42,611 nucleotides of DNA from Lyngbya sp. HA4199-MV5 (GTDB taxonomy: Bacteria; Cyanobacteriota; Cyanobacteriia; Leptolyngbyales; Leptolyngbyaceae). Numbering within the stretch: position 1 is the stretch's first letter; each line of letters opens with the position of its first letter. The notes beneath the pieces were generated by a model. It searched no databases. It was not told the origin of the DNA and saw nothing but the letters and a program-made list of their open reading frames with translations. Made by a program: the position numbers and the translations under genes. The stretch spans positions 1 to 42,611 of the forward strand of contig JAHHHL010000054.1 of NCBI GenBank assembly GCA_019359375.1. The letters run 5' to 3'. Positions 32,832 to 40,941 of the stretch are shown here, in pieces.

Positions 32832-35501
32832 ATGCCTTACCGACGCAATTTCGTTCGACGCTTCTCAGGTCTACTCTTCCTCGCCAGTCTCACCGTTTGC
32901 CTGTGGCTAGGGCAATTCCCACACAATGGTCACCTTAGCTGGAGCGCAAGCGCCACAGCTCAGACAACAAACGCTGCTCAACTGGTACAGCAGGGCGTTG
33001 ATCGCTATCAAGCTGGCAACTATCTAGAATCAATCAAAGCCTGGAAGGCTGCCTTAGAGGAGTATCAGAAGCGCAACGATCGCCCCGGCACAGCCCTTGT
33101 GCTAGAAAACCTGGCGCGAGCGTATGAGCAGCTTGGACAAACCGATCAGTCGCTCGCCCATTGGGAGCAGTTAAGCAAACTTTACCGTCAGACCAATGAC
33201 TTGCCTCAAGAGGGGCGAGTACTGATCGAACTGGCGCAGACTTATAGCCGCATTGGTCAGCCTCGAAAAGCGATCGCCCTGCTATGTAATCCTGACGACC
33301 AGGGAAATTGTGCTAAAGACAGCACCTTGCACTTGTTTCGCACATCGCATCATGCCACTTTGGAAGTCGCCGCATTAGGGAGTCTAGGCGATGCGTATCG
33401 GTTAATTGGTGAGTACGACCAGGCAATCACCAAAGCCTTAGAGCCGGGACTCCAGCTTGCCAAAGAGCTTAAACATGTCGCTTATCAACGCTCCATCCTC
33501 AATAGCTTGGGTAATGCCTACCTTAGCCGCGCCCAGGTCAACTATCGGCGAGCAGCGGCTGCGCTCCAGCGCGGCAATCAGAAAGCTAGTAAGGTCGCTC
33601 AAGAAAAAGGCTTGCAAGCCGATAAAGCCGCTCTGGTACAGTTTGAGGCAAGCAAAGCACTCGCGCAAACGCAAGGCGATCAAACCGGCGATCAAACTTC
33701 TGAACTGCGATCGCTCGTGGGTGCCATTCCTGCTTACTATCGGACAGGTGAAACGCTGTCAGCCACCAATGCACTTGCAAAGGCAAATCAGTTACTCACC
33801 GTACTTCCCAACAACCGAGAGCGGGTGTACATGACGATCGACCTGGCGCAATTGCTGCAACCTGAGAGCGCAACAGGCACATTGTCTAAAAATCGCTGCT
33901 CTCAAACGCCTTCGCCACCGCAAATAGAAGCCTTACTGCGACAGGCGATCGACTCAGCACGACAACTACAAGACGATCGGGCGGCATCTTTTGCCTTGGG
34001 GGCCTTGGGGCATCTCTATGAGTGTCGGAGCGACTATGCTAAAGCTTTAGATTGGACAGCACAGGCACGCTGGGCTGCTGATCAAGCCCTCCATGCCAAA
34101 GATAGTTTGTACCTATGGGAATGGCAGACCGGACGTATCCTCAACGCTCAACAGCAGACCAAGGAGGCAATCAAGGCGTATGAGCGCTCACTCTCAACCC
34201 TGGAAACCATTCGTGGCGATATCCTGATCGCAGAACGAGACATTCAGTTCGATTTTCGCGATGGCGTAGAGCCCATTTACCGGGAGTTGGTGGCACTCAA
34301 ACTGAGCCAGGAGCAGCCTGTTTCTACCTGGAGTAAAACAAAAGACGTGTCAGCTTCCAAGCAAGACTTCCAGTCAATTCTGGGGACAATCGACGCGCTC
34401 AAGCTGGCAGAACTACAAGATTATTTTGGCTCAGAGTGCATCATTGTGGCAGCTAGTCAGGCAGGAGGAAACTCTCAGGTTGAAACCGGAACAGCTGTAT
34501 TCAACACCTTCATTTTGGAGCAGCGAATGGCTGTCATTCTCAGCCTGCCCAAGGGGCAAAAGAAGTTTGCGTGGGTGGATATGCCGCGATCGACGCTTTT
34601 GGAGCAAATCAATGCGTTTCGCCAGGGACTGCAAAGCTATCGTTATAAGCTCGATGGCTATGATACCGAGCCAGCTCGACAGGTCTATGACTGGCTGATT
34701 CGTCCCTTTGCCAAAGACCTGGAACAGGAGAAGATCAAAACCTTAGTCTTTGTGCAAGACGGCATTCTTCGCAGTATTCCGATGGCGGCATTGCATAATG
34801 GGGAGAAATTTCTGATTCAGCAATACGCGATTGCCATTACCCCAAGCCTTCCGCTCACCGATCGCACCCCTCTCAAGCGCAACGATCTGCGGGTGTTAGC
34901 GTTGGGCTTAACTGAGGGAAAGACGGTTGGGGGCGAGAAATTTCAGCCACTGGATTATGTTGGTCAAGAAACAAGCGCCGTGACGGCAGAACTACCGGGC
35001 AGCAAGCTGCTGCTGAATGGAGCCTTTACCAGCGATCAGCTGCAAAAAGAGCTGGGGCAAACGGCTTATCCCATCGTTCATATCGCGACACACGGCAAGT
35101 TTGGCACCGATCCCAAAGACACGTTCATCATTACAGGCAATGGTGAGAAACTGACGTTAACTGATCTGGAAAAGCTTATTCGCCGCAAGTCTCGCAATCA
35201 GGAGCCGTTGGAGCTGCTGGCGCTTACTGCCTGTGAAACCGCTGTGGGTGACGATCGTTCGGCTCTTGGTTTGGCAGGGGTCGCGCTTCAGGCAGGCGCA
35301 AAAAGTGCTGTGGCCTCACTCTGGTCCATCAACGATACTGCCACTGCTACCGTTGCCACTGACTTCTATGCTCACTTACGAAATTCAACACGCACCAAAG
35401 CCGAGGCCCTCCAAGCGGCCCAAGTGGCACTGCTTGAGCAGCCACAGTACGCACATCCTGCTTACTGGTCACCCTTTATTCTGATTGGCAATTGGCAGTA
35501 A
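32832..35501 (+). CDS. exported TPR-CHAT protein (caspase-like peptidase)
   Basis: 889 residues from ATG 32832; the frame is open to a TTG at 32769, but only the ATG puts the basic start MPYRRNFVRR before a hydrophobic signal segment (about 11-42, to TAQ). About 45-460 are tetratricopeptide repeats (DRYQAGNYLESIKAWKAA, then QTYSRIGQPRKAIAL). The C-terminal CHAT domain (about 600-889) is a clan CD, caspase/separase-like peptidase with the dyad His754 (HIATHGKF) and Cys801 (LTACETA), so it should be active. CHAT proteins of this form are frequent in cyanobacteria and mostly uncharacterised; TPR-CHAT is also the protease of type III-E CRISPR systems, but none is present here. Its export, and its place beside tpsA5, make processing of surface proteins an attractive role. 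Confidence 0.88.
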   Translation: MPYRRNFVRRFSGLLFLASLTVCLWLGQFPHNGHLSWSASATAQTTNAAQLVQQGVDRYQAGNYLESIKAWKAALEEYQKRNDRPGTALVLENLARAYEQLGQTDQSLAHWEQLSKLYRQTNDLPQEGRVLIELAQTYSRIGQPRKAIALLCNPDDQGNCAKDSTLHLFRTSHHATLEVAALGSLGDAYRLIGEYDQAITKALEPGLQLAKELKHVAYQRSILNSLGNAYLSRAQVNYRRAAAALQRGNQKASKVAQEKGLQADKAALVQFEASKALAQTQGDQTGDQTSELRSLVGAIPAYYRTGETLSATNALAKANQLLTVLPNNRERVYMTIDLAQLLQPESATGTLSKNRCSQTPSPPQIEALLRQAIDSARQLQDDRAASFALGALGHLYECRSDYAKALDWTAQARWAADQALHAKDSLYLWEWQTGRILNAQQQTKEAIKAYERSLSTLETIRGDILIAERDIQFDFRDGVEPIYRELVALKLSQEQPVSTWSKTKDVSASKQDFQSILGTIDALKLAELQDYFGSECIIVAASQAGGNSQVETGTAVFNTFILEQRMAVILSLPKGQKKFAWVDMPRSTLLEQINAFRQGLQSYRYKLDGYDTEPARQVYDWLIRPFAKDLEQEKIKTLVFVQDGILRSIPMAALHNGEKFLIQQYAIAITPSLPLTDRTPLKRNDLRVLALGLTEGKTVGGEKFQPLDYVGQETSAVTAELPGSKLLLNGAFTSDQLQKELGQTAYPIVHIATHGKFGTDPKDTFIITGNGEKLTLTDLEKLIRRKSRNQEPLELLALTACETAVGDDRSALGLAGVALQAGAKSAVASLWSINDTATATVATDFYAHLRNSTRTKAEALQAAQVALLEQPQYAHPAYWSPFILIGNWQ

Positions 35502-35505
35502 ACAA

Positions 35506-36318
35506 TTAGGGCTTCCGTCGCTCAAAGGTCACGATGCTTTGCAGCTGTTCACCTTGCCTACGAGCTTCTGCAACTGGGCTCGGCGTTTCTAGTTGGCTTA
35601 AGCTCTCCACTAAGTCGAGCCAGATTGGCTTAGTGCTAGAGACTGCCAATGACTCAGCTAAAGCGTCATACCAGAAACCTGCTTGAGCATAGAGACTAGC
35701 ACGTTTAAGGTGATCGGGTGTCTGAGCCAGAGCCGCTTTTAACTCGGGGGGCATTGCTCCAACCTCAATCGTCGCAGTGGCAAGCTTGTCCTTAGCAGGC
35801 TCGCTCGGATCACAAAGCAGTGCGACTTGCCAGAGATAAGTTTGTCGGACGGCTAAGCCCGGAACGCTCTCGGGCAACGTAAATTTCTGGATACGATCTT
35901 TGGTACGTTCTAGCGACTTTCTGTACACCAGCTTGTAGCGACTCTTTTCACCTGATTCATAGAGTGAAAATTCCACACTATCCGTTTCTTGATCGGGCAT
36001 GTACCAGACAAAGGTAGGATGAGTCGCCACGGTTTGCCCATTATGGCTGCTGGGTGCAAGGATAGTCAGGCTCGTTTCTGTGGCTTCTCCACAACCGCCT
36101 CGTGTCCCAGTTGACCCGACTGGTCCCGACGGCCTTGATGACCGTGGTGGAACATAGCGTGTGCTGCCTGACCCAAGCGGTCCCGATGGTTTTGATGGCT
36201 GCGTCGGGACGTATTGTGCCAACGCACTTGAGGTGAAGACGAGCGAAAGACCCAATGCCCCTGCGATCAGTAGTCTTCTGCTTAGAGAGTTGGTCTGCCA
36301 CCATCGAAGTTGAGTCAT
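35506..36318 (-). CDS. DUF928 family exported protein
   Basis: 270 residues from ATG 36318, chosen because AGGTGA lies just upstream and the signal peptide (MTQLRWWQTNSLSRR, then a hydrophobic core ending ALAQ) starts there; the frame is open to 36375. A Pro/Gly/Ser-rich linker with repeated SKPSGPLGS / SRPSGPVGS motifs precedes the DUF928 domain (about 80-265), which has WYMPDQETD, YLWQVALLCD and YAQAGFWYDALAESL. DUF928 proteins are found mainly in cyanobacteria, often beside CHAT and CHASE2 genes, and have no known activity. The tail resembles a TPR-like helix pair. It ends four bases from the convergent CHAT gene and follows the CHASE2 kinase on the same strand after a 320-base gap. Confidence 0.8.
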   Translation of the reverse strand: MTQLRWWQTNSLSRRLLIAGALGLSLVFTSSALAQYVPTQPSKPSGPLGSGSTRYVPPRSSRPSGPVGSTGTRGGCGEATETSLTILAPSSHNGQTVATHPTFVWYMPDQETDSVEFSLYESGEKSRYKLVYRKSLERTKDRIQKFTLPESVPGLAVRQTYLWQVALLCDPSEPAKDKLATATIEVGAMPPELKAALAQTPDHLKRASLYAQAGFWYDALAESLAVSSTKPIWLDLVESLSQLETPSPVAEARRQGEQLQSIVTFERRKP

Positions 36319-36638
36319 AGGAATCACCTGCAAGTCGTTCGGTTGCTTACACCATACTGAGGTGTGAGTATACAATCCAGGGCAATGAGTGCCAAAGAAA
36401 GTAGAGGAGTTAGAACGGTATCTGGCTAAATCCGGAGATTTTCTCTGCTCAAAACAGTTTATCTGAAAGTTCTTCGTTTCATGATGACGAAAGAAAGGTG
36501 AATGCAGGCTTTACAACGATCTGCGATGCCGCTAGAAACACGCCAGCTGGTAATGTTTTGGTGCCCTTACCATTGACAGGGGGCGCGGTTCAGCACTGCT
36601 TTGAGCGACATTGTCATTTTCGGCACTCATCGGTCCAG
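36319..36638. other. gap between CHASE2 kinase and DUF928 gene
   Basis: 320 bases with no supported gene. It probably holds a promoter for DUF928, but I cannot point to a convincing -35/-10 pair. Confidence 0.4.
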
Positions 36639-38618
36639 TTACTTGTGTGACTGCCGCTCTAACCAAAACTGCCACCACCAAAAACGGTGCACTGCCCAGA
36701 CTAGCTCAGAGATCATGCCCTTCGGGGTATTGGGTTTTCTGCGAAACGTCCCTCCCAGTTGTTTAGCTAACTTCTGCGCTTGCTGGGTGCCTAGACCGAT
36801 TGCAACTCCTGTATCGGGTAGAGTTGCGACTAAACTCTTCCCATTGTCGGTCACTCGAATTACTTGCAGCCCCTGTTCTTGAGCACAGGTGACTTTCAGG
36901 CAAGTTGCCTGAATCGCGTGCTTCCCCACATTACACAGTGCTTCTTCTAAAAAGCGGCACAGCCCCCGTTTTTGCTCCAAACTTAGATGGTGTTCATCCA
37001 GAGGCGCAAAGTTAATGACCTTCAGCGTCAGTGTCTTGAAGCCTGTCAGCTCTCGCTCCAACACGCTACTGTAAAGTTCATACAGTACCTCGTGTAGGGG
37101 CGCTTGCAGGTTTAATTCGCGATCGTGGCTCAGTACAAAGCTGCTTTCCTGTACCAGTGTTTCTCGCTGCACGGAGTCGTAGATGGAACGGAGTTCCTGG
37201 TTCAGTTGGTTGAGCTTCGCCTGCAGTTGGGGGCGTGCCAAACTCGGTTCATCCACCTGACGCATCAGTTGCGCTAGCGTTTGCAGCGGACCGTTATGAA
37301 TGGCGTTAAACGTGTGGTCAATAATCAGCTGTCGATCGCTCACCCGCGCTTGCCAGTCCTGCCGATAGCGATAAAACAGGGATGCTGTTAACCCCGCCCC
37401 GTTTAGCACCAGCACCAACAACGCAGGCACAACAGGCAGCCACCAGCCCCAGAGCAACGCTCCGTAACTGGCACCAATGAGACCAGCTGACGCAAGCCCC
37501 AGTCCTAGCAAGCTCACGGCAGGGGAGCGAATAAAGCGCCCTAAGCTGATGCCAAGAAGTCCCCATGCCACAATCCAAAGATAATCCCAGCCCTCAGCCC
37601 AACTCTGGAGTAAAGGGCGTTGATCCAGCACCGCACTGACAATCTGGCTGACGGCGTGTGCCTGCATCTCCACACCATAGATTAACGCTGGATTATCACT
37701 CGCAATTGCTGCTGAGTTGATCGTATCCTTGACGCTGGGGGCAGTAATGCCCACTAACGCAATCTTGCCCTGCAGCCAGGTTGGATCAACGTTGCCCGTT
37801 TGCACATCTTGCAATGAAACAATGCGAAAGGGCTGACGACCAGTGCGCACATTCAGCAGCATTTGATTCCCACCTGCATCCGCGTTGACGTATCCACCAG
37901 TATGGGGCTGAAAGCGCGTCAATTCACTTGTCCCAAACCGCATAGCTTCAGGATCACGGATGCCATTTCCGAGGGAAAGCCCGTGAGCGGAGAGATACCG
38001 CTCCGCTAAGCGAATGGATAGTGAAAAATGGTAGCGATCGTGCTCGTCAGAAGTGCCCAATAAACTGCGTCGCAAGGCACCATCATCGTCAAACAGAGCA
38101 TCGGCAAAGCCAACTTGCTCTGGTGGTAGAGCAGGCGGTGGCTTCACCGCTAGACCACTGCGATCGGGTAATACCTTCTCTACCCCAATCACATTTTTGA
38201 GTTCACGCAATGTCTGGACTAAGTCTGAGTGTCCTGGCTGTACTGGCAGATCGCGAAAAAGATCTAAGCCAATGACAGCTGGATGATAGGTTTGCAGCTT
38301 CCTTAAGAGTGCGGCAAGTTCGCGATCAGGAATGGGGTAAGTGCCAATGCGGCGAATATCAGTTTCGTTGATGCCTACAATGACAAGGCGTTGGTCGATC
38401 GGTTCAGCCGGACGATACCGCAGCATCCGATCCAGCACTGCCCACTCTAAGCCTTGCAACGCTCCTGTCAGGCGGGCTGCTATCACGAGTCCAACGACGA
38501 TCACGCTGGGCAAAGCACCCACTCGCCAGACGGCTGATTCCTGCTGTAGCGCCTTCCAGTAGCGACGATACCCGCTTTTCTTGCCCTTGCTGCTCTGAGC
38601 CGTTGGCTTCTTCAGCAT
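36639..38618 (-). CDS. CHASE2-domain sensor histidine kinase
   Basis: 659 residues. A first membrane segment (about 32-50) leads into an extracytoplasmic CHASE2 sensor domain (about 55-325, with DQRLVIVGINETDIRRIG, VIGLDLFRD and GKIALVGITAPSVKDT). Three membrane segments follow (about 335-420), then a cytoplasmic kinase. The phospho-acceptor is probably His441 in IDHTFNAIHNGPLQTL, a NarX-like HxxHNGxLQ form. The HATPase part has N563 (EEALCNVGKHA), VTDNGKSL and the glycine box IGLGTQQAQ. The start is 12 bases after the response regulator stop, with GAGG as ribosome site, so the two are surely co-transcribed. Likely signal: a periplasmic or envelope ligand, unknown. Confidence 0.9.
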   Translation of the reverse strand: MLKKPTAQSSKGKKSGYRRYWKALQQESAVWRVGALPSVIVVGLVIAARLTGALQGLEWAVLDRMLRYRPAEPIDQRLVIVGINETDIRRIGTYPIPDRELAALLRKLQTYHPAVIGLDLFRDLPVQPGHSDLVQTLRELKNVIGVEKVLPDRSGLAVKPPPALPPEQVGFADALFDDDGALRRSLLGTSDEHDRYHFSLSIRLAERYLSAHGLSLGNGIRDPEAMRFGTSELTRFQPHTGGYVNADAGGNQMLLNVRTGRQPFRIVSLQDVQTGNVDPTWLQGKIALVGITAPSVKDTINSAAIASDNPALIYGVEMQAHAVSQIVSAVLDQRPLLQSWAEGWDYLWIVAWGLLGISLGRFIRSPAVSLLGLGLASAGLIGASYGALLWGWWLPVVPALLVLVLNGAGLTASLFYRYRQDWQARVSDRQLIIDHTFNAIHNGPLQTLAQLMRQVDEPSLARPQLQAKLNQLNQELRSIYDSVQRETLVQESSFVLSHDRELNLQAPLHEVLYELYSSVLERELTGFKTLTLKVINFAPLDEHHLSLEQKRGLCRFLEEALCNVGKHAIQATCLKVTCAQEQGLQVIRVTDNGKSLVATLPDTGVAIGLGTQQAQKLAKQLGGTFRRKPNTPKGMISELVWAVHRFWWWQFWLERQSHK

Positions 38619-38630
38619 TTGCGTTCCTCA

Positions 38631-39302
38631 CTAATCAAGTAGCCCCGCTTCGCGTGCCCGCACGCCTGTCTGGACTCGCATATTAACGCCCTCGTCCGGA
38701 TACACATCCAGCACATCCTGGATTTTTGTCCAGTAATGTCGCACGGTGCGTTCACCCACATTCATGCGTTCAGCGATCGCTTTATCCTGCAAGCTATCCT
38801 GAAAAGCTAGTTGCAGTACTTGCAGCCACTCCGGTTTCACTTCCAGTCCGTTACGCATCTCTTTTGGCGTAAAGATCAGTCCTTGTAGCGCCCAATCAAC
38901 CTTCGTCAGCATTTCTTTCATGGGCAGGCTCTTATCGGCTACGGTAACCCCCCCCTCATGGCTATTAATGGCAAGCTTGAGCTGCACTAGCGACCGGACA
39001 TGGGCACTTTGCACCACAATATTCAAGGTGGGATAACGCTCCATCAACGTCTTCAAGAGTTGAATGCCTGTTCCTGGTCGAGCTGCTTCTCCGATCGACT
39101 CAGGCATCGAGAGGTCAACCACAACTAAATCAGGCTGACCATACTCTAGTTGCTTGAGTGCCATCTGCGCGTTCTGGGCTGTCAAGATATCTGCTTCGGG
39201 ATACTCCTGCTTGAGGGCTTGGATGGTGCCATCCAGTACAAGTTCATGGTCATCCACAACGAGGATCTTAAGCTTAGTCAGTTGAGTTGAAGGCTGAGAC
39301 AT
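38631..39302 (-). CDS. NarL/FixJ-type response regulator
   Basis: 223 residues. Receiver domain about 10-140: acidic pair D17/D18, phospho-acceptor D63 (LVVVDLSMP), Ser99 and Lys124 (ADKS). The C-terminal LuxR-type helix-turn-helix is about 150-215 (DKAIAERMNVGERTVRHYW). The sequence EVKPEWLQVLQLAFQDSLQ before it shows a degraded form of the usual T-x-RE-x-EVL signature. It would bind DNA when phosphorylated, most likely by the CHASE2 kinase encoded 12 bases downstream. AAGGA lies eight bases upstream of the start. Targets are unknown; the neighbouring tps, CHAT and DUF928 genes are candidates. Confidence 0.9.
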   Translation of the reverse strand: MSQPSTQLTKLKILVVDDHELVLDGTIQALKQEYPEADILTAQNAQMALKQLEYGQPDLVVVDLSMPESIGEAARPGTGIQLLKTLMERYPTLNIVVQSAHVRSLVQLKLAINSHEGGVTVADKSLPMKEMLTKVDWALQGLIFTPKEMRNGLEVKPEWLQVLQLAFQDSLQDKAIAERMNVGERTVRHYWTKIQDVLDVYPDEGVNMRVQTGVRAREAGLLD

Positions 39303-39341
39303 AATGCAATCCTTACTGAGTATGGTTTAAGTGGGAAAAAT

Positions 39342-40073
39342 CTACCAACACAAACGCCAGATGAGGGTCTGGTCTTTACGTTGATGGCACCATCGACCTG
39401 GCATAAGAAAACAAAAAGCACGGCTGAGCTGATCAAATTCAGTCGCACGAGTACGAGCGCTGAGTCTAGAAATGTCGGGACAATTGAGTTCCAGCCTGAG
39501 TTCACTAAGCCGCGCGTGTGAGATTAAACAGATCGCAATTGATAGTTCAGTTGGTTGGTCCTTCAACAGTGTCAGCCGCAATAACTCAGCAAGCGTTGTT
39601 AAAAGAATCCGTCCCTGCTCCGGCGGTTCATGTGACCACTTAGCAGGTAGTACCAGCTTCACTGGGTACTGAGGATGGTGCACTCTCCATGCATCCATCG
39701 CTGATCGAATAGCAAGTGGCAGACTATCCTCCAGATAAGGAGGATCAAGGTGGTCACTTAGTTCATTGAGGGCAACATAGAATTTCTCGATCGTGGTCAA
39801 TAAAGTTTGATGCGTTTGTTCTAGATAGCCTAACGGTTGCACCGGGGAAAGCTCCAATTGTCGGCGCATCGACAACGACTCTTGTAACAACCCGTTCCGA
39901 ATCGCATCTGCCTCCTGACAGAGTTGCAGGGACTGTCTACCATGCCACCATTGCAGCGCTTGTTGCGTCCTTAAGTAGGACACGAGCAACCAAACTAGAG
40001 TCAGGACATAGACAACTACAAATACAACCACGCTCCCCTCAACTGAAACGCCTCTTGCACTCTCAGCCACCAA
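39342..40073 (-). CDS. membrane-anchored pseudo-histidine-kinase
   Basis: 243 residues, with a TTG (40073) or GTG (40070) start. One membrane helix (about 14-33), then a helical dimerisation-like region and a region shaped like a HATPase. Alignment by eye with the CHASE2 kinase places ADAIRNGLLQESLSMRRQLE over FNAIHNGPLQTLAQLMRQVD, so Arg59 replaces the phosphorylated His. The N-box is reduced to TLAELLRLTLLKD, and the DxG and glycine boxes are not recognisable (NCPDISRL). So it cannot work as a normal kinase but could dimerise with one or with the regulator. The gene is immediately upstream of the response regulator (39-base gap). The homology to kinases is my reading and should be tested. 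Confidence 0.6.
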   Translation of the reverse strand: MVAESARGVSVEGSVVVFVVVYVLTLVWLLVSYLRTQQALQWWHGRQSLQLCQEADAIRNGLLQESLSMRRQLELSPVQPLGYLEQTHQTLLTTIEKFYVALNELSDHLDPPYLEDSLPLAIRSAMDAWRVHHPQYPVKLVLPAKWSHEPPEQGRILLTTLAELLRLTLLKDQPTELSIAICLISHARLSELRLELNCPDISRLSARTRATEFDQLSRAFCFLMPGRWCHQRKDQTLIWRLCW

Positions 40074-40078
40074 CTTCT

Positions 40079-40261
40079 CTAAATTGTAGAAGCGGTGTAA
40101 TTAATTCTTACAATACGAGAAAAGATCAAGAATCGCACCGATGCTTCATGACTGCCAGGTGGCACGAAGGTGCCATTGTTCTGGCTCTCTTGTACCTCTG
40201 GTGATAAGCGAACCTGATTAATCGCAAAACCTTCGCTACTTGAGGCTTCTAGAACCATCAT
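40079..40261 (-). CDS. possible small protein at the head of the two-component operon
   Basis: A 60-residue ORF (MMVLEASSSEGFAINQ, then PPGSHEASVRFLIFSR) stops five bases before the pseudo-kinase start on the same strand, suggesting translational coupling. AGG lies about nine bases before the first ATG. It has no recognisable domain or leader. It may be a real small protein or a leader ORF; chance is also possible at this length. Confidence 0.35.
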   Translation of the reverse strand: MMVLEASSSEGFAINQVRLSPEVQESQNNGTFVPPGSHEASVRFLIFSRIVRINYTASTI

Positions 40262-40323
40262 GATCTAGCCTGTTTAGCAACCTCACCATTAGCAGTGTCT
40301 TATGTAAGGCGACTTAAATTCTT

Positions 40324-40518
40324 ATGAAACGCCAAGAATATCTGGCGATCGGGGTCACAGAATACTGGTTGGTAGACCCCGGCGAACAGAAGGTCATTGT
40401 GCATTTGTTGAAGGGGCAGCAGTATCAGGCAACTGAGTACGTCGGCAATCAGACGCTTGGTTCTGTCACCTTCCCGACGTTGGTTTTGACTGCGGAACAG
40501 ACGCTAAAGGGCATCTAG
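40324..40518 (+). pseudogene. C-terminal fragment of a Uma2-family gene
   Basis: 64 codons (RQEYLAIGVTEYWLVDPGEQ, then FPTLVLTAEQTLKGI) match the end of Uma2/DUF820 proteins, including the conserved RQEYLAxGVxEYWLVD strand-turn and the final FPxLxLT strand. The N-terminal two thirds, with most of the active site, is missing; an in-frame TAA lies at 40315-40317. The ATG at 40324 is simply an internal Met. It marks the edge of a rearranged zone rich in truncated genes. Confidence 0.75.
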
Positions 40519-40695
40519 CGCTAGGACTGCAAAATTGCTCTGCAACTGTCTGAGAAATTTACGTTTGGGCGATCGCAGTCTCAGTTGTAGTCTTCAGCAG
40601 TTGCTATCGGCGATGTTGGGGTTTGAGTAGTACATTCGTCAACAGTTCTAAAACTTTGTGAGGTTTAGTGCCTCCGAATAAGGCTAGGGAGTGCT
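40519..40695 (+). other. upstream region of the QueC-like remnant
   Basis: About 180 bases with no gene. The end carries AGGGAG five bases before ATG 40696, a well-formed ribosome site, so the promoter and start of the QueC-like gene appear preserved although the gene is broken. Confidence 0.4.
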
Positions 40696-40941
40696 ATGCA
40701 GGAGCCGTGTGGAGTTACTGTACTACTGAGTGGGAGAATAGATTCAACAGCTTTAGTCGCCTTCTATCTTTCACGCGGCATTGTTGTAAGAGGAATTCAC
40801 TTTGATTACGGGCAACCCTGTTTTGTCGGGGAGCAGCGTGCGGTACAGAGAATTGCCTCTCACTATAAAACTCCTATAACAACAATCAATTTAGGTCTAT
40901 CGATAACTAGCGATAACAGGGTAAACGCATCAAAAACTTGA
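40696..40941 (+). pseudogene. 5' fragment of a QueC-like PP-loop gene (possible CBASS type IV cap9)
   Basis: The first about 70 codons match the start of QueC-like (7-cyano-7-deazaguanine synthase) PP-loop proteins: VTVLLSGRIDST (PP-loop, normally SGG-[IL]-DS, here with Arg for the second Gly), a helix, then GIHFDYGQP and AVQRIASHYKTPITTI. Homology fades after about 40905, where the IS scar begins; the complete proteins have roughly 200-230 residues, so two thirds are gone. A true queC is one possibility. QueC-like proteins are also the ancillary Cap9 of type IV CBASS operons, and a CD-NTase-like fragment lies on the same strand beyond the IS. That context makes the CBASS reading better than a lost queuosine gene, but it is inference. 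Confidence 0.6.

Noticed and set aside
32832-35501. TPR-CHAT as part of a CRISPR-Craspase system
   Set aside because: No Cas gene or repeat array is present, and this protein has a signal peptide, so it acts outside the cytoplasm.
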